A DNA stretch of 64,000 nucleotides, from the NCBI GenBank assembly GCA_027488985.1, contig JAIYAR010000005.1:1-64000 (forward strand), given 5' to 3'. The notes beneath the pieces are model-generated. The model ran no database searches, was not told where the DNA came from, and saw only the letters and a program-made list of their open reading frames with translations. The translations under genes were made by a program, and so were the position numbers. Below, one piece after another: positions 19,004 to 27,173 of the stretch (positions within the stretch are counted from its first letter, which is position 1; each line of letters begins with the position of its first letter). This DNA is from Comamonadaceae bacterium (GTDB lineage Bacteria; Pseudomonadota; Gammaproteobacteria; Burkholderiales; Burkholderiaceae_C).

Positions 19004-20878
19004 TTATTTCTGGACCAGGTATTCCACACTGGCCATCACCATCAACACCGCAGCACACACCCGGTTTCGCTTGACGGCAGCGCTACTGCTCGCAGTCACG
19101 GGGACGCCCAGTAAGGCATTAACGATGACGGTCACCGTGGCCCCGGAAAGCTGCCCCCCTGCGAGCAGTAGGTTGAGGCGCTGCACCAATGCCGCAGGAT
19201 CGAGTACCAAGGTCAGCTCGGTGGCATAGCTCGCCTTGATGTCGCCTGAATTCAATCCACTGTCGATGACAGTCATCATGTAGTTGAGATAGCCGCCCAC
19301 ACTGGTTTCATTGACGATCTGAAACTCCGGTGCCACTTTGCCTGCACTGAGGCCCGTGGCAGGCGGAGCAACCGTGGAAGGAGGAACATAGCCGGGGCGG
19401 AAAAAGTTGAACACCGAGGGAGAGCGCAATGGACTTTGCCCTAACGCGTTGCCCGGCGAACTCAAGTCACCAATCTTCCAGCCCCCGCTGGTAGAGCTGA
19501 CCTTGAAGGTGCGCACCCATTGCACAAGGCGCAACATGGGCTCGCGCAACTTGCCGAATTCGGGAGCCGTCAGCCCGGTCGCGTTTCGAGCCTCGTCATC
19601 CAGCAGAATGGCTGCAAACACATGCGCCAAGTCGCCACGCACGCCACTGCCGTTGTTCACAAATACGGCCGCCACACGCCCGACATAGGCCGCACTTGGG
19701 TTGCTGGTCACCAGCCGCTGAATAAGCTGTTTGCAAATAAAGGGAGGCGTATTGGTATGGTTGAACAGCATATCCAGCGCTGTCTTCAAGGCTTCTGCAC
19801 CAGGCGTGCCGGCCGGAATGATGGTGACCCCCTGGAACTGGACTTCCAACAATGAGTGGTTCGAGGCCGTGAGCTTCATCGGCAACCGGGTATAGCTGGT
19901 GTTGGGAATCGACCGGGTGCCACCACCCGTCTGAGCAATCACGGTGTCGACATTCTGACTCCGGTCCACGTCATAACCGGTAAACACCCGGGCCAAGTTA
20001 CTCACGTCATTGGCGGTGTAAGTTTCTTGGGCCTTGCCATTTCCGTCCAGCTTCAGGCTGCCATCCGCGTTCAGGAGATTCAGACCCACAGTAAAGAGTT
20101 GCATGACCTCACGGGCATAGTTCTCGTCAGGCTGGCGACCGGTACTGGCGTTTTCTTTCAGGTTGCCCTTGGTGTTGAGGTAGTAACCCATGGCCGGATT
20201 CAGGGTAATTGCTTGCAGCAAGTCCCGGAAATTGCCGAAGGCATGGGCAACCAGAATGTCCCAGTACTGCGCGATCCCATGACTGCGCCAACTGAAGTCG
20301 ATTCCAGCCAGCGACACGACCAATATCTCGGACAAGGCCAAGGCTGCACGCTTACGCATGGGATCAGGGGCCGCCATCAGCTGGCTCCAGATCATGTGGT
20401 TGCCGGGGTAATCGTTGTCGTAGTAATTGGCGGTGTTGTAGACGTTGCCATAGCCCTGGCTATTGAGCCAATCCCAGCCACTGATGCCTGACGACTTGGC
20501 AATTTCTGCCTGAATCCAGCCGGTGTATCCAAGGTTGCGCACCGCGGCGATTTCCGTATCGGTGGCGGCCAAACCGCCCTGCAGCAGGAACCGGGCCGCC
20601 TGAGCATCGGTCACACTGGACAATGCGGTGTAGGACGAGGTCTGCAAAGTAACACTGCGCCCAGATGTCACTGGGGTGTAACTGACGGAGGTCGTTGTAG
20701 CGGTTGAGCTCGAGCCCGCTCCGTTACTTGTGCCGCTGCTGCTTCCCCCACCATCTCCCCCGCCACAGGCACTCAGTGCCGCGCTGGCTGCGACGGCACT
20801 GACGAGCGCAGCCGTACCAGAAGGCGAAAAATCGCTTGCTTTTTCCTGCGGCAAGCTTGGCAAAACGTGGGTTTCCAT
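19004..20878 (-). CDS. DUF1800 family exported protein (possible lipoprotein)
   Basis: 624 residues; TGAGGT lies 6 bases before the ATG. The N-terminus has a hydrophobic stretch (about 22-36) ending in a lipobox-like LSAC followed by Gly/Ser-rich linker GGGDGGGSSSGTS, which suggests a lipid-anchored protein, although the region before the hydrophobic stretch is long and barely basic. The rest is DUF1800: RFLLQGGLAATDTEI, then YWDILVAHAFGNFRDLLQA, then ENYAREVMQLFTVGL. It is upstream of and almost touching the DUF1501 gene, the usual arrangement of this pair. No biochemical function is established. Confidence 0.88.
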   Translation of the reverse strand: METHVLPSLPQEKASDFSPSGTAALVSAVAASAALSACGGGDGGGSSSGTSNGAGSSSTATTTSVSYTPVTSGRSVTLQTSSYTALSSVTDAQAARFLLQGGLAATDTEIAAVRNLGYTGWIQAEIAKSSGISGWDWLNSQGYGNVYNTANYYDNDYPGNHMIWSQLMAAPDPMRKRAALALSEILVVSLAGIDFSWRSHGIAQYWDILVAHAFGNFRDLLQAITLNPAMGYYLNTKGNLKENASTGRQPDENYAREVMQLFTVGLNLLNADGSLKLDGNGKAQETYTANDVSNLARVFTGYDVDRSQNVDTVIAQTGGGTRSIPNTSYTRLPMKLTASNHSLLEVQFQGVTIIPAGTPGAEALKTALDMLFNHTNTPPFICKQLIQRLVTSNPSAAYVGRVAAVFVNNGSGVRGDLAHVFAAILLDDEARNATGLTAPEFGKLREPMLRLVQWVRTFKVSSTSGGWKIGDLSSPGNALGQSPLRSPSVFNFFRPGYVPPSTVAPPATGLSAGKVAPEFQIVNETSVGGYLNYMMTVIDSGLNSGDIKASYATELTLVLDPAALVQRLNLLLAGGQLSGATVTVIVNALLGVPVTASSSAAVKRNRVCAAVLMVMASVEYLVQK

Positions 20879-20998
20879 ACAGACCTCAATGGAGCTATCG
20901 TGCTCAACGACAAGCGAACGACTACCAAAGCACGAAGGTTACGGACGAAGTCCGCCAACGCCTAAAGGTCTTACAAACGCTTACCGAACAGACGAGGC

Positions 20999-21841
20999 TC
21001 AGACCGAGGCTGCGTTTTGTAACATCTCGCGGGTCCGCAAGGCCTCCAGGCGGGCAGCGGATGCAAAATCCGGGCCTGCAGAGGCGTACAAAATGGCGCG
21101 GGAAGAGTTCACCGCGATGGGAGCGATGGTTTCGCCATTGACGGACTTCCAGCCTGCCTTAACGGTTGCTACCGCGTCACCGCCCTGTGCCCCCACTCCG
21201 GGGATCAGCAAAGGCACGGTGGGTGCGAGTTCGCGCACCCGTTCGATCTCCGCCGGATAGGTCGCCCCCACCACCAGACCCAGCTGACCGTTGAGGTTCC
21301 AGGGGCCTTGCGCCAAGGCAGCAATGTGTTCATACAAACGTGGTTGACCCGGCACATCCCGCAGGTGCTGTGGCTGAAAGTCGTCGCCTCCGGGGTTGGA
21401 CGTACGGCACAACAAAAAAGCGCCCTTGCCGTAGTACTTGAGATAGGGCGCCACTGAGTCAAAGCCCATGAAAGGGGACAGGGTGACGGCATCTGCGCCA
21501 TAGCGCTCGAAGGCCTCTTTGGCGTACTGCTCGGCGGTGCTGCCGATGTCGCCGCGCTTGGCGTCCAGGATGATGGGCACCTGGGACGCAGTGCGGCGCA
21601 TGTGCTCCATCAGCTTTTCCAGCTGCGCTTCAGCGCCGTGGGCGGCGAAGTAGGCAATCTGGGGTTTGAAGGAATTCACCAGGTCAGCCGTGGCGTCCAC
21701 GATGGCGGCACAAAAGTCGTAAATTTTGCTCGCATCGCCGCGCAAATGTTCGGGAAACTTCGCGGGTTCCGGGTCCAGGCCCACGCACAACAAGGAGCCG
21801 TTTTGGCGCTCGGCGGTGCGCAACTGGTCAAGAAAGGTCAT
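20999..21841 (-). CDS. pyrF: Orotidine 5'-phosphate decarboxylase (type 2)
   Basis: 280 residues. It catalyses the last step of UMP synthesis, OMP to UMP plus CO2. The catalytic Lys-Asp array is in [13 protein letters not shown], and the start [14 protein letters not shown] and the phosphate-binding [11 protein letters not shown] are typical of the longer type 2 (PyrF2) enzymes. It lies 23 bp downstream of the uracil-DNA glycosylase gene and is probably the last gene of a tsaB-rimI-udg-pyrF run. The 120 bp downstream contain only a small CGGAC/GTCCG hairpin (20939-20957) without a T-run. Confidence 0.96.
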   Translation of the reverse strand: MTFLDQLRTAERQNGSLLCVGLDPEPAKFPEHLRGDASKIYDFCAAIVDATADLVNSFKPQIAYFAAHGAEAQLEKLMEHMRRTASQVPIILDAKRGDIGSTAEQYAKEAFERYGADAVTLSPFMGFDSVAPYLKYYGKGAFLLCRTSNPGGDDFQPQHLRDVPGQPRLYEHIAALAQGPWNLNGQLGLVVGATYPAEIERVRELAPTVPLLIPGVGAQGGDAVATVKAGWKSVNGETIAPIAVNSSRAILYASAGPDFASAARLEALRTREMLQNAASV

Positions 21842-21864
21842 GGAGCTATTTTAAGAAGAGGGCT

Positions 21865-22725
21865 TTAAGGGGCAGACAAAGCGTCCATGGCCAGGCACAA
21901 GTCCGCCCAGGCCTTGGCCTTGTCAGCGCTATTGCGCAGCAGTAGCTTGGGGTGGTAACTGACCACCACCGGAATGCCCCGATAGCGGTACACCGCACCC
22001 CGCAACTTGCCCAACGGTTGGGTGGCGAGTGCGCCATGTTCGGATAACAGTGTCTGGATGGCGAAACGCCCTACGGCAAAGATCACTTTGGGCTGCACCA
22101 GCTCGATTTCGCGCTGCAAGTAAGCCGCACATTGAGCCAAGTCGGCCGGCTGGGGGTTGCGCCCGTGCGGCGGGCGACACTTCACCACATTGGTGGCATA
22201 GGCACCTTGCGGACCATTACCGGTACGGCTGGCACCTACGGCCTTGAGCATGTTGTCCAGCAAAAGACCCGGCGCTTCCACAAAGGCTTGAGCGGCGCTG
22301 TCTTCGTCTTCTTCAGGCGGGTCACCCACCACCATCCAATCGGCTTGCGTTTGCTGCGCAGGTTGCAAGGTCGCGTGCTTGCGGCCTGCACACAGCCCAC
22401 AGGACTCGCAGGCTGCGGCGGTATCGGCCAAGCCGTTCCAATCCAGGGCTGCCAAAGCAGAAGGTTGGACGGGTGCCGCTGACACGACCGGAGCGACCTG
22501 CACGTGGGCAGGGCGACTCACCATTGGCACCGGGGCTACGGGACGCTGGTCCGTGACTGGTGCTGGGCGCGCGGGTGCGTGAGGCGCAGTGCGCGAAGGC
22601 AGCGCGGCGGCAAGCTCTGCCGGTTCGCTATCTGCCACCGTAGCGAAATCAGTGCCCGGCAGCCACACCCGCACGCCCATTTCCAGCAGCATGGCGCGTT
22701 GGCGCTCGTCGAGTTGCAGTGCCAT
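21865..22725 (-). CDS. Uracil-DNA glycosylase, family 4-like (Fe-S)
   Basis: 286 residues from the ATG at 22723-22725 (a TTG at 22732-22734 is possible). A variable Ala/Pro-rich N-terminal third (1-95) precedes the glycosylase domain. Candidate 4Fe-4S ligands are in CESCGLC (106-112), VVKCRPP and LAQCAAYLQ. The active-site motif A reads GDPPEEDED (134-142) instead of the usual GEAPG-x2-ED, and motif B is SYHPKLLLRN. Family 4 enzymes remove uracil from DNA to start base excision repair. The motif A change leaves some doubt about activity or subfamily. The gene follows rimI with a 5-bp gap. Confidence 0.85.
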   Translation of the reverse strand: MALQLDERQRAMLLEMGVRVWLPGTDFATVADSEPAELAAALPSRTAPHAPARPAPVTDQRPVAPVPMVSRPAHVQVAPVVSAAPVQPSALAALDWNGLADTAAACESCGLCAGRKHATLQPAQQTQADWMVVGDPPEEDEDSAAQAFVEAPGLLLDNMLKAVGASRTGNGPQGAYATNVVKCRPPHGRNPQPADLAQCAAYLQREIELVQPKVIFAVGRFAIQTLLSEHGALATQPLGKLRGAVYRYRGIPVVVSYHPKLLLRNSADKAKAWADLCLAMDALSAP

Positions 22726-22730
22726 GTTGT

Positions 22731-23222
22731 TCAATGCTCCAGTGCGAGGCTCATGACCACCGCATCTTCGCGCTGGCCATTGTGGGCGGGGTAGTAGCCC
22801 TTGCGCTGGCCGACGCGGCGGTAGCCATGGGTTTCGTAAATTTGCATGGCTCGCTCATTGCTCTGCCGCACTTCCAGCCACAGCCACTGCGCACCCTGCC
22901 CCCGGGACCAGATGGCCAGGGCATCCAGTAGCACCCGGGCCCAGCCCTGGCGTTGATATTCCGGCGCCACTGTGATGTTGAGCAAATGCACCTCATCCAC
23001 GCCCTTCATCGCCACAAAGTAGCCCAGCAATTGACCATTTGCGGTCAGCATCTGGGCCTGGTACCCGCTGTGCAGTGCGTCGATGAAGTTGGCACGACTC
23101 CAGGGGTGCGAATAGGCCCTTTGCTCTACATGGAGCACTTGGTCCAGGCTGTCCGCCAACAGGGGCTCAAATGCCGCTTCGTGGGTCACATCTGCCATAG
23201 GAAGACTGGAATACGGACTCAT
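22731..23222 (-). CDS. rimI: Ribosomal-protein-alanine N-acetyltransferase
   Basis: 163 residues. It is a GNAT fold acetyltransferase that acetylates the N-terminus of ribosomal protein S18 in E. coli. The acetyl-CoA loop is visible as APEYQRQGWARVLLDAL (Q/R-x2-G-x-A), with LLNITVAPEY before it and LEVRQSNERAMQIYETHGYR after it. Its ATG (23220-23222) overlaps the tsaB stop as ATGA, so the two are translationally coupled. An in-frame Met eight codons later (MADVTHE) is an alternative start. Confidence 0.93.
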   Translation of the reverse strand: MSPYSSLPMADVTHEAAFEPLLADSLDQVLHVEQRAYSHPWSRANFIDALHSGYQAQMLTANGQLLGYFVAMKGVDEVHLLNITVAPEYQRQGWARVLLDALAIWSRGQGAQWLWLEVRQSNERAMQIYETHGYRRVGQRKGYYPAHNGQREDAVVMSLALEH

Positions 23223-23968
23223 GACCCAACCACCGCTTGGGCGGCTGTTTTTTCGGCTTCGCGCTCGGCGGTGGTTTTGGCCACCTTGTCGCGGATGTAA
23301 CTGGGCATGGCCAAGGCAGCATCCACAGCCAGACCTGCGGCCAACATCGCGGGTGCCAGTCGCAACATGGCAGCTGCCATGGGCAGGGCTTGCACAAGCT
23401 GCGCGGATTGCAAGGCCTGGGCCGGCAACCGGTCGGCGTAGACGGTAAACACATTGCCGGCCAGCAGGTGCAACACGCCGGTTTCTGCGCCCGGGACAGC
23501 CAAATCCTGTGGCTGTAGCAAAGCACTGGCCTGCAGAGTCCGCCAATGCCCCTGTGTGTAGCGGTAATGCGCCACATACATCTCGTCCATACGCGCATCG
23601 AGCAAGGCAGTGACCTGCAGATTTACCGCATCTGGCGCTGCCCGGAAGCGGGCATCTTCCGCCACGGCCAACAGCGAGTCCACAGCCAGCACCGGCACGC
23701 CGGCACCAAAGGCCAGGCCCTGCACTACCGAGCAGGCGGTTCGCAACCCGGTGAACGAGCCGGGTCCACTACCGAAGCAGATGGCATCCAATTGACCGAG
23801 GCGAACGCCAGCATCCGCAAGCATCTGCAGAATGGCCGCAATCGAATCCGTGGAAGCCTTGGCGCCACCGGCGCTGTGGTGCTCCACCAAGCGCGTGCCC
23901 TCAGCCCCATCGCTGCGCAACGCGATCGAGAGGAATTCGGTTCCGGTATCCAGGGCCAACAGGTTCAT
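23219..23968 (-). CDS. tsaB: tRNA threonylcarbamoyladenosine biosynthesis protein TsaB
   Basis: 249 residues. TsaB is the ASKHA-fold partner of TsaD in making the t6A37 modification of ANN-decoding tRNAs. It starts LLALDTGTEFLSIAL and has the phosphate-loop-like ICFGSGPGSFTGLRTACSV. The C-terminus is longer and Ala-rich compared with the E. coli protein. rimI is coupled downstream, a common pairing. The partner enzyme TsaC is encoded 4 kb away (27171-28232). Confidence 0.95.
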   Translation of the reverse strand: MNLLALDTGTEFLSIALRSDGAEGTRLVEHHSAGGAKASTDSIAAILQMLADAGVRLGQLDAICFGSGPGSFTGLRTACSVVQGLAFGAGVPVLAVDSLLAVAEDARFRAAPDAVNLQVTALLDARMDEMYVAHYRYTQGHWRTLQASALLQPQDLAVPGAETGVLHLLAGNVFTVYADRLPAQALQSAQLVQALPMAAAMLRLAPAMLAAGLAVDAALAMPSYIRDKVAKTTAEREAEKTAAQAVVGS

Positions 23969-24009
23969 GCCTGAATTATCCCCGCTAGGGCCGGCCGGAT
24001 AATGCCCAC

Positions 24010-25506
24010 ATGCATCTTCGTCCCTTCCTCTCCCTTGACTCCCGTCGCGCGCCTTGGGCTGCTCTCGTCCTATGGGCTCTGCAGCTATGCACTGTGGCTA
24101 CTGCCCAAACCCTCCCGCCCGAGGTCGACGCCGCATTGGCCCGCGCCAAGGTGCCGCGTGACGCGGTGTCGTTTCTCGTGACGGATGCCCAGGGCGGCGC
24201 AGCCCCTCGGCTGGCCCACCGCAGTACCAGCTCCATGAACCCTGCGTCCACCATGAAGTTGGTGACGACCATCGCCGCCCTCGAGCTGCTGGGCCCGGCC
24301 TACACCTGGGCCACGCCGGTGTACGTGGACGGCACGGTACAAAACGGCGTACTGAACGGCAACCTCTACGTCAAAGGTCTGGGCGACCCCCGGCTGGTGA
24401 TGGAGCGCCTGTGGCTGCTGCTGCGCCGGGTACAGGGCATGGGCATCCGGACCATTGCCGGCGATATCGTGCTCGACCGCACTGCTTTTGATCTGCCCGA
24501 GCCCGACCCTGCCAAATTCGACGGTGAGCCACTGCGCCCCTACAACGTGGCGCCGGACGCCCTGCTCCTCAACTTCAAATCGGTGGTAATGACCTTCACC
24601 CCAGACCGCAGTGCCAATGTGGCCCAAGTGCAATACGACCCACCCCTGGCCGGCGTCAGCCTTCCCGCCACCGTGCCACTCAACACCGCGGCAGCCGACT
24701 GCGGCGACTACCGTGGCGCCCTCAAAGGCGACTTTGCCGATCCGCTGCGCTTCCGGTTCGGCGGGAGCTACCCCGCCAGCTGTGGCGAGAAAGTTTGGCC
24801 TATCGCCTACGCAGACCCCAAGTCTTACCCCGGACGCGCAATACAAGGCCTCTGGGAGAGCATGGGTGGCAAGGTGCTGGGTACGGTACGGAACGGAACC
24901 ATGCCTGCCTCACTATTGGCCGGTAAGCCTGCACTGGTAGTGAACTCGGCCACGCTGGCCGAAGTCATCCGCGACATCAACAAGTTCAGCAACAACGTGA
25001 TGGCGCAGCAGGTGTTTCTGACCCTGGGCCGGGTGGCCGGCACAGCACAGGGCCTGCCCGCTGACGTGGTGGCCGATGCCAACCTCTCCCCCGGCAGCTT
25101 TGCCGCCAGCCGGTCTGTGGTGCAGCGCTGGTGGAAGGAGCGCATCGGCACGGACGACGCACCGGTCATGGACAACGGCTCCGGCCTCTCACGCCAGGAG
25201 CGCATCACCGCGCAGGCCATGGGCCGCCTGCTGCAGGCCACGTATGCAGCGCCCTTTATGCCAGAGTTGATGTCGTCGCTGCCAATTACCGGGGTGGATG
25301 GCACCCTGCGACGCATCAAAACCCGCACCAGCGGCACCGCCCACCTGAAAACAGGCTCACTTAACGGCGTCGTGACTTTGGCGGGCTATGTGCATGCAGC
25401 CAGCGGCAAGCGCTATGTGCTGGTGGCCTTTATCAACCACCCCAATGCCAACGAAGCCCGGCCCGCACTGGATGCTCTGGTGGACTGGACGGGGCGGGAT
25501 CTGTGA
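24010..25506 (+). CDS. dacB: D-alanyl-D-alanine carboxypeptidase/endopeptidase (PBP4-like)
   Basis: 498 residues with a signal peptide ending near VATAQ. It is a periplasmic peptidoglycan hydrolase of the S13 family that trims pentapeptides and cuts cross-links. The three penicillin-binding motifs are present: S80-TMK-83, SNN in NKFSNNVMAQ, and KTG in HLKTGSLNGV. It is divergent from tsaB with a 41-bp gap. The ribosome site is weak. Confidence 0.95.
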   Translation: MHLRPFLSLDSRRAPWAALVLWALQLCTVATAQTLPPEVDAALARAKVPRDAVSFLVTDAQGGAAPRLAHRSTSSMNPASTMKLVTTIAALELLGPAYTWATPVYVDGTVQNGVLNGNLYVKGLGDPRLVMERLWLLLRRVQGMGIRTIAGDIVLDRTAFDLPEPDPAKFDGEPLRPYNVAPDALLLNFKSVVMTFTPDRSANVAQVQYDPPLAGVSLPATVPLNTAAADCGDYRGALKGDFADPLRFRFGGSYPASCGEKVWPIAYADPKSYPGRAIQGLWESMGGKVLGTVRNGTMPASLLAGKPALVVNSATLAEVIRDINKFSNNVMAQQVFLTLGRVAGTAQGLPADVVADANLSPGSFAASRSVVQRWWKERIGTDDAPVMDNGSGLSRQERITAQAMGRLLQATYAAPFMPELMSSLPITGVDGTLRRIKTRTSGTAHLKTGSLNGVVTLAGYVHAASGKRYVLVAFINHPNANEARPALDALVDWTGRDL

Positions 25507-25533
25507 ATTCTCCGCAGCGGGGATGCCGGGGCC

Positions 25534-27048
25534 TTAGCCCACCATACCAAAGAAGTGTTTGATGCGGGATAGCAGTGCCTCCTGGCGGTTGTCGGTCTGA
25601 ACCATCAGCGCACGATCCACCGCGGCAGACATGCCACTCTGGCGCTGCTCAATCACCTGCGCAATTTCCTGCGCAATTTCGGGGCGCGCCATCAGAACTT
25701 GCGCAAAACCTTGCTTGTCCAGGCGGTAGCACGCCACATCGGTCAACGCAGTCACCGTGGCACCGCGCGGCTCGCCGGTGAGCATGCCCACCTCACCGAA
25801 AAACTCGCCATCACCCAGCTCGGACACCCGTGTGGCCACACCTGCCTTTTCTGTGGTGATACTCACTGTGCCTTGCACAATTAAATACAGCCAATGGGCC
25901 GCTGCCCCCTGGCGGGTCAGTACGCCACCGGCCACAAAATGGGCATGCACCAAATGTTGGGCCAACAACTCTTGCTCGGGTACCGTCAGCCCCTGAAACA
26001 GGGCGGTACGCTGCACTGTCGCCAAACGTCGACTGTGCTCCAACCGTGCCTGCGCCTCCTGAGCTTGCGCATCATTGACCATGGTCCGTTGCTCCTGCAC
26101 CGCGCCCAAACGGATCCCATTGCGCTCCAACGCCGCGAGCACATGCATACGAACCTTGGAATCGGTGGGTGTATCGGCATCCGGATCAGCGAGCCAGTAA
26201 CGCAAACCATAGCGGCAATAACCAGCCGTCACGTCCAACAACACCGAATTTGCAGCACGGTGAGTGGATACAGTGGCAATCCCCGCGTCTGCCACTGCTT
26301 GGTTCATCACAGCCATAACTGTCGAAGGGGGCACATTGACGTCCACATGAAAAAACACGGTCCGCCGGACCACCAAGGGGTCCTGCCCCTTGGGCCGGAG
26401 CACGCGGAAGCGGTTTTTCATTAACCAGCTGTTGGGCACTACGACGGTTTCGCGATCTGCAGTTTCGATAGCGGTATATCGCCAACGCACATCCACCACA
26501 GTGCCGCTGATGTCATCGACCCGCACCATGTCGCCTACCCGCAGTGAATTGTCAAGCTGCAGGACCACGCCACCCAGCACGTTACCCAGCGTGTCTTGCA
26601 TTGCAAATGCCAACACAGCAGTCAGTACCGCTGAAGTGGTGAAAATCCGGGAAGGGTCGACCCCCCAATAACTCAAGGAGTAGAACCCCGCGCCCAGAGC
26701 CAGGGCGAGAAAGGTCAAATCCTGCGCGATCCGTGGTGTTCCCAGCCCCACCGCAGGCATGAGAAGTCGAAACACCAGCACCACCAGAATCTGCAGGCTC
26801 GCCAGGCCGATGAGAACCGCGGCCCCATCCAGCACCTGAGTCCACCAAGGTGCCTCACCATGCCAAGCTGCAATATTGGCAACGAGCCACAGCATTGCTC
26901 CCAGCACCCAAAAGAACCACATGGAGCGCAATTCACGGCGTGGCAAACGGGCACTGAAACGAACCAGCACCGCGAGCAGCGCACATACCAGCGCAACGGA
27001 CACCACTGTTTGTCCGACCCACCCGTTGGCACTAACCCAGTCTTGCAT
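25534..27048 (-). CDS. MscS-family mechanosensitive channel with C-terminal cyclic-nucleotide-binding domain
   Basis: 504 residues from the ATG at 27046-27048 (GGGAGT upstream). About four membrane helices (10-160) lead into the MscS pore and beta domain (FAMQDTLGNVLGGVVLQLDN, then GDMVRVDDISGTVVDVRWRY). Residues about 350-480 form a CRP-like domain with GEFFGEVGMLTGEPRGATV, keeping the Glu and Arg that contact the cyclic nucleotide phosphate in CRP. Such MscS-CNBD fusions are known as bacterial cyclic-nucleotide-gated channels. Ligand and physiological role here are unknown. The gene is convergent with dacB. Confidence 0.92.
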   Translation of the reverse strand: MQDWVSANGWVGQTVVSVALVCALLAVLVRFSARLPRRELRSMWFFWVLGAMLWLVANIAAWHGEAPWWTQVLDGAAVLIGLASLQILVVLVFRLLMPAVGLGTPRIAQDLTFLALALGAGFYSLSYWGVDPSRIFTTSAVLTAVLAFAMQDTLGNVLGGVVLQLDNSLRVGDMVRVDDISGTVVDVRWRYTAIETADRETVVVPNSWLMKNRFRVLRPKGQDPLVVRRTVFFHVDVNVPPSTVMAVMNQAVADAGIATVSTHRAANSVLLDVTAGYCRYGLRYWLADPDADTPTDSKVRMHVLAALERNGIRLGAVQEQRTMVNDAQAQEAQARLEHSRRLATVQRTALFQGLTVPEQELLAQHLVHAHFVAGGVLTRQGAAAHWLYLIVQGTVSITTEKAGVATRVSELGDGEFFGEVGMLTGEPRGATVTALTDVACYRLDKQGFAQVLMARPEIAQEIAQVIEQRQSGMSAAVDRALMVQTDNRQEALLSRIKHFFGMVG

Positions 27049-27131
27049 ACCCGTACTCCCATCGTGTTTGCTATGCCAGAGATTGTGCATTCTGCAGACG
27101 ACAGCGCGCCAAGCGGCGCCAGAGCAAAGTA

Positions 27132-27173
27132 GGCTTAAGGCTTAAGGCTTAAGGCTTAAGGCTTCAGGCTTCA
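27132..27173. repeat. 7-bp tandem repeat at the tsaC stop codon
   Basis: Four units of GGCTTAA (27132-27159) are followed by two of GGCTTCA (27160-27173). The last unit contains the tsaC stop codon (minus strand TGA at 27171-27173). Confidence 0.95.

Noticed and set aside
20939..20957. pyrF terminator
   Set aside because: Only a 5-bp stem without a following T-run; too weak to call.
27132..27173. CRISPR-like array
   Set aside because: The units are 7 bp with no spacers; this is a simple tandem repeat.
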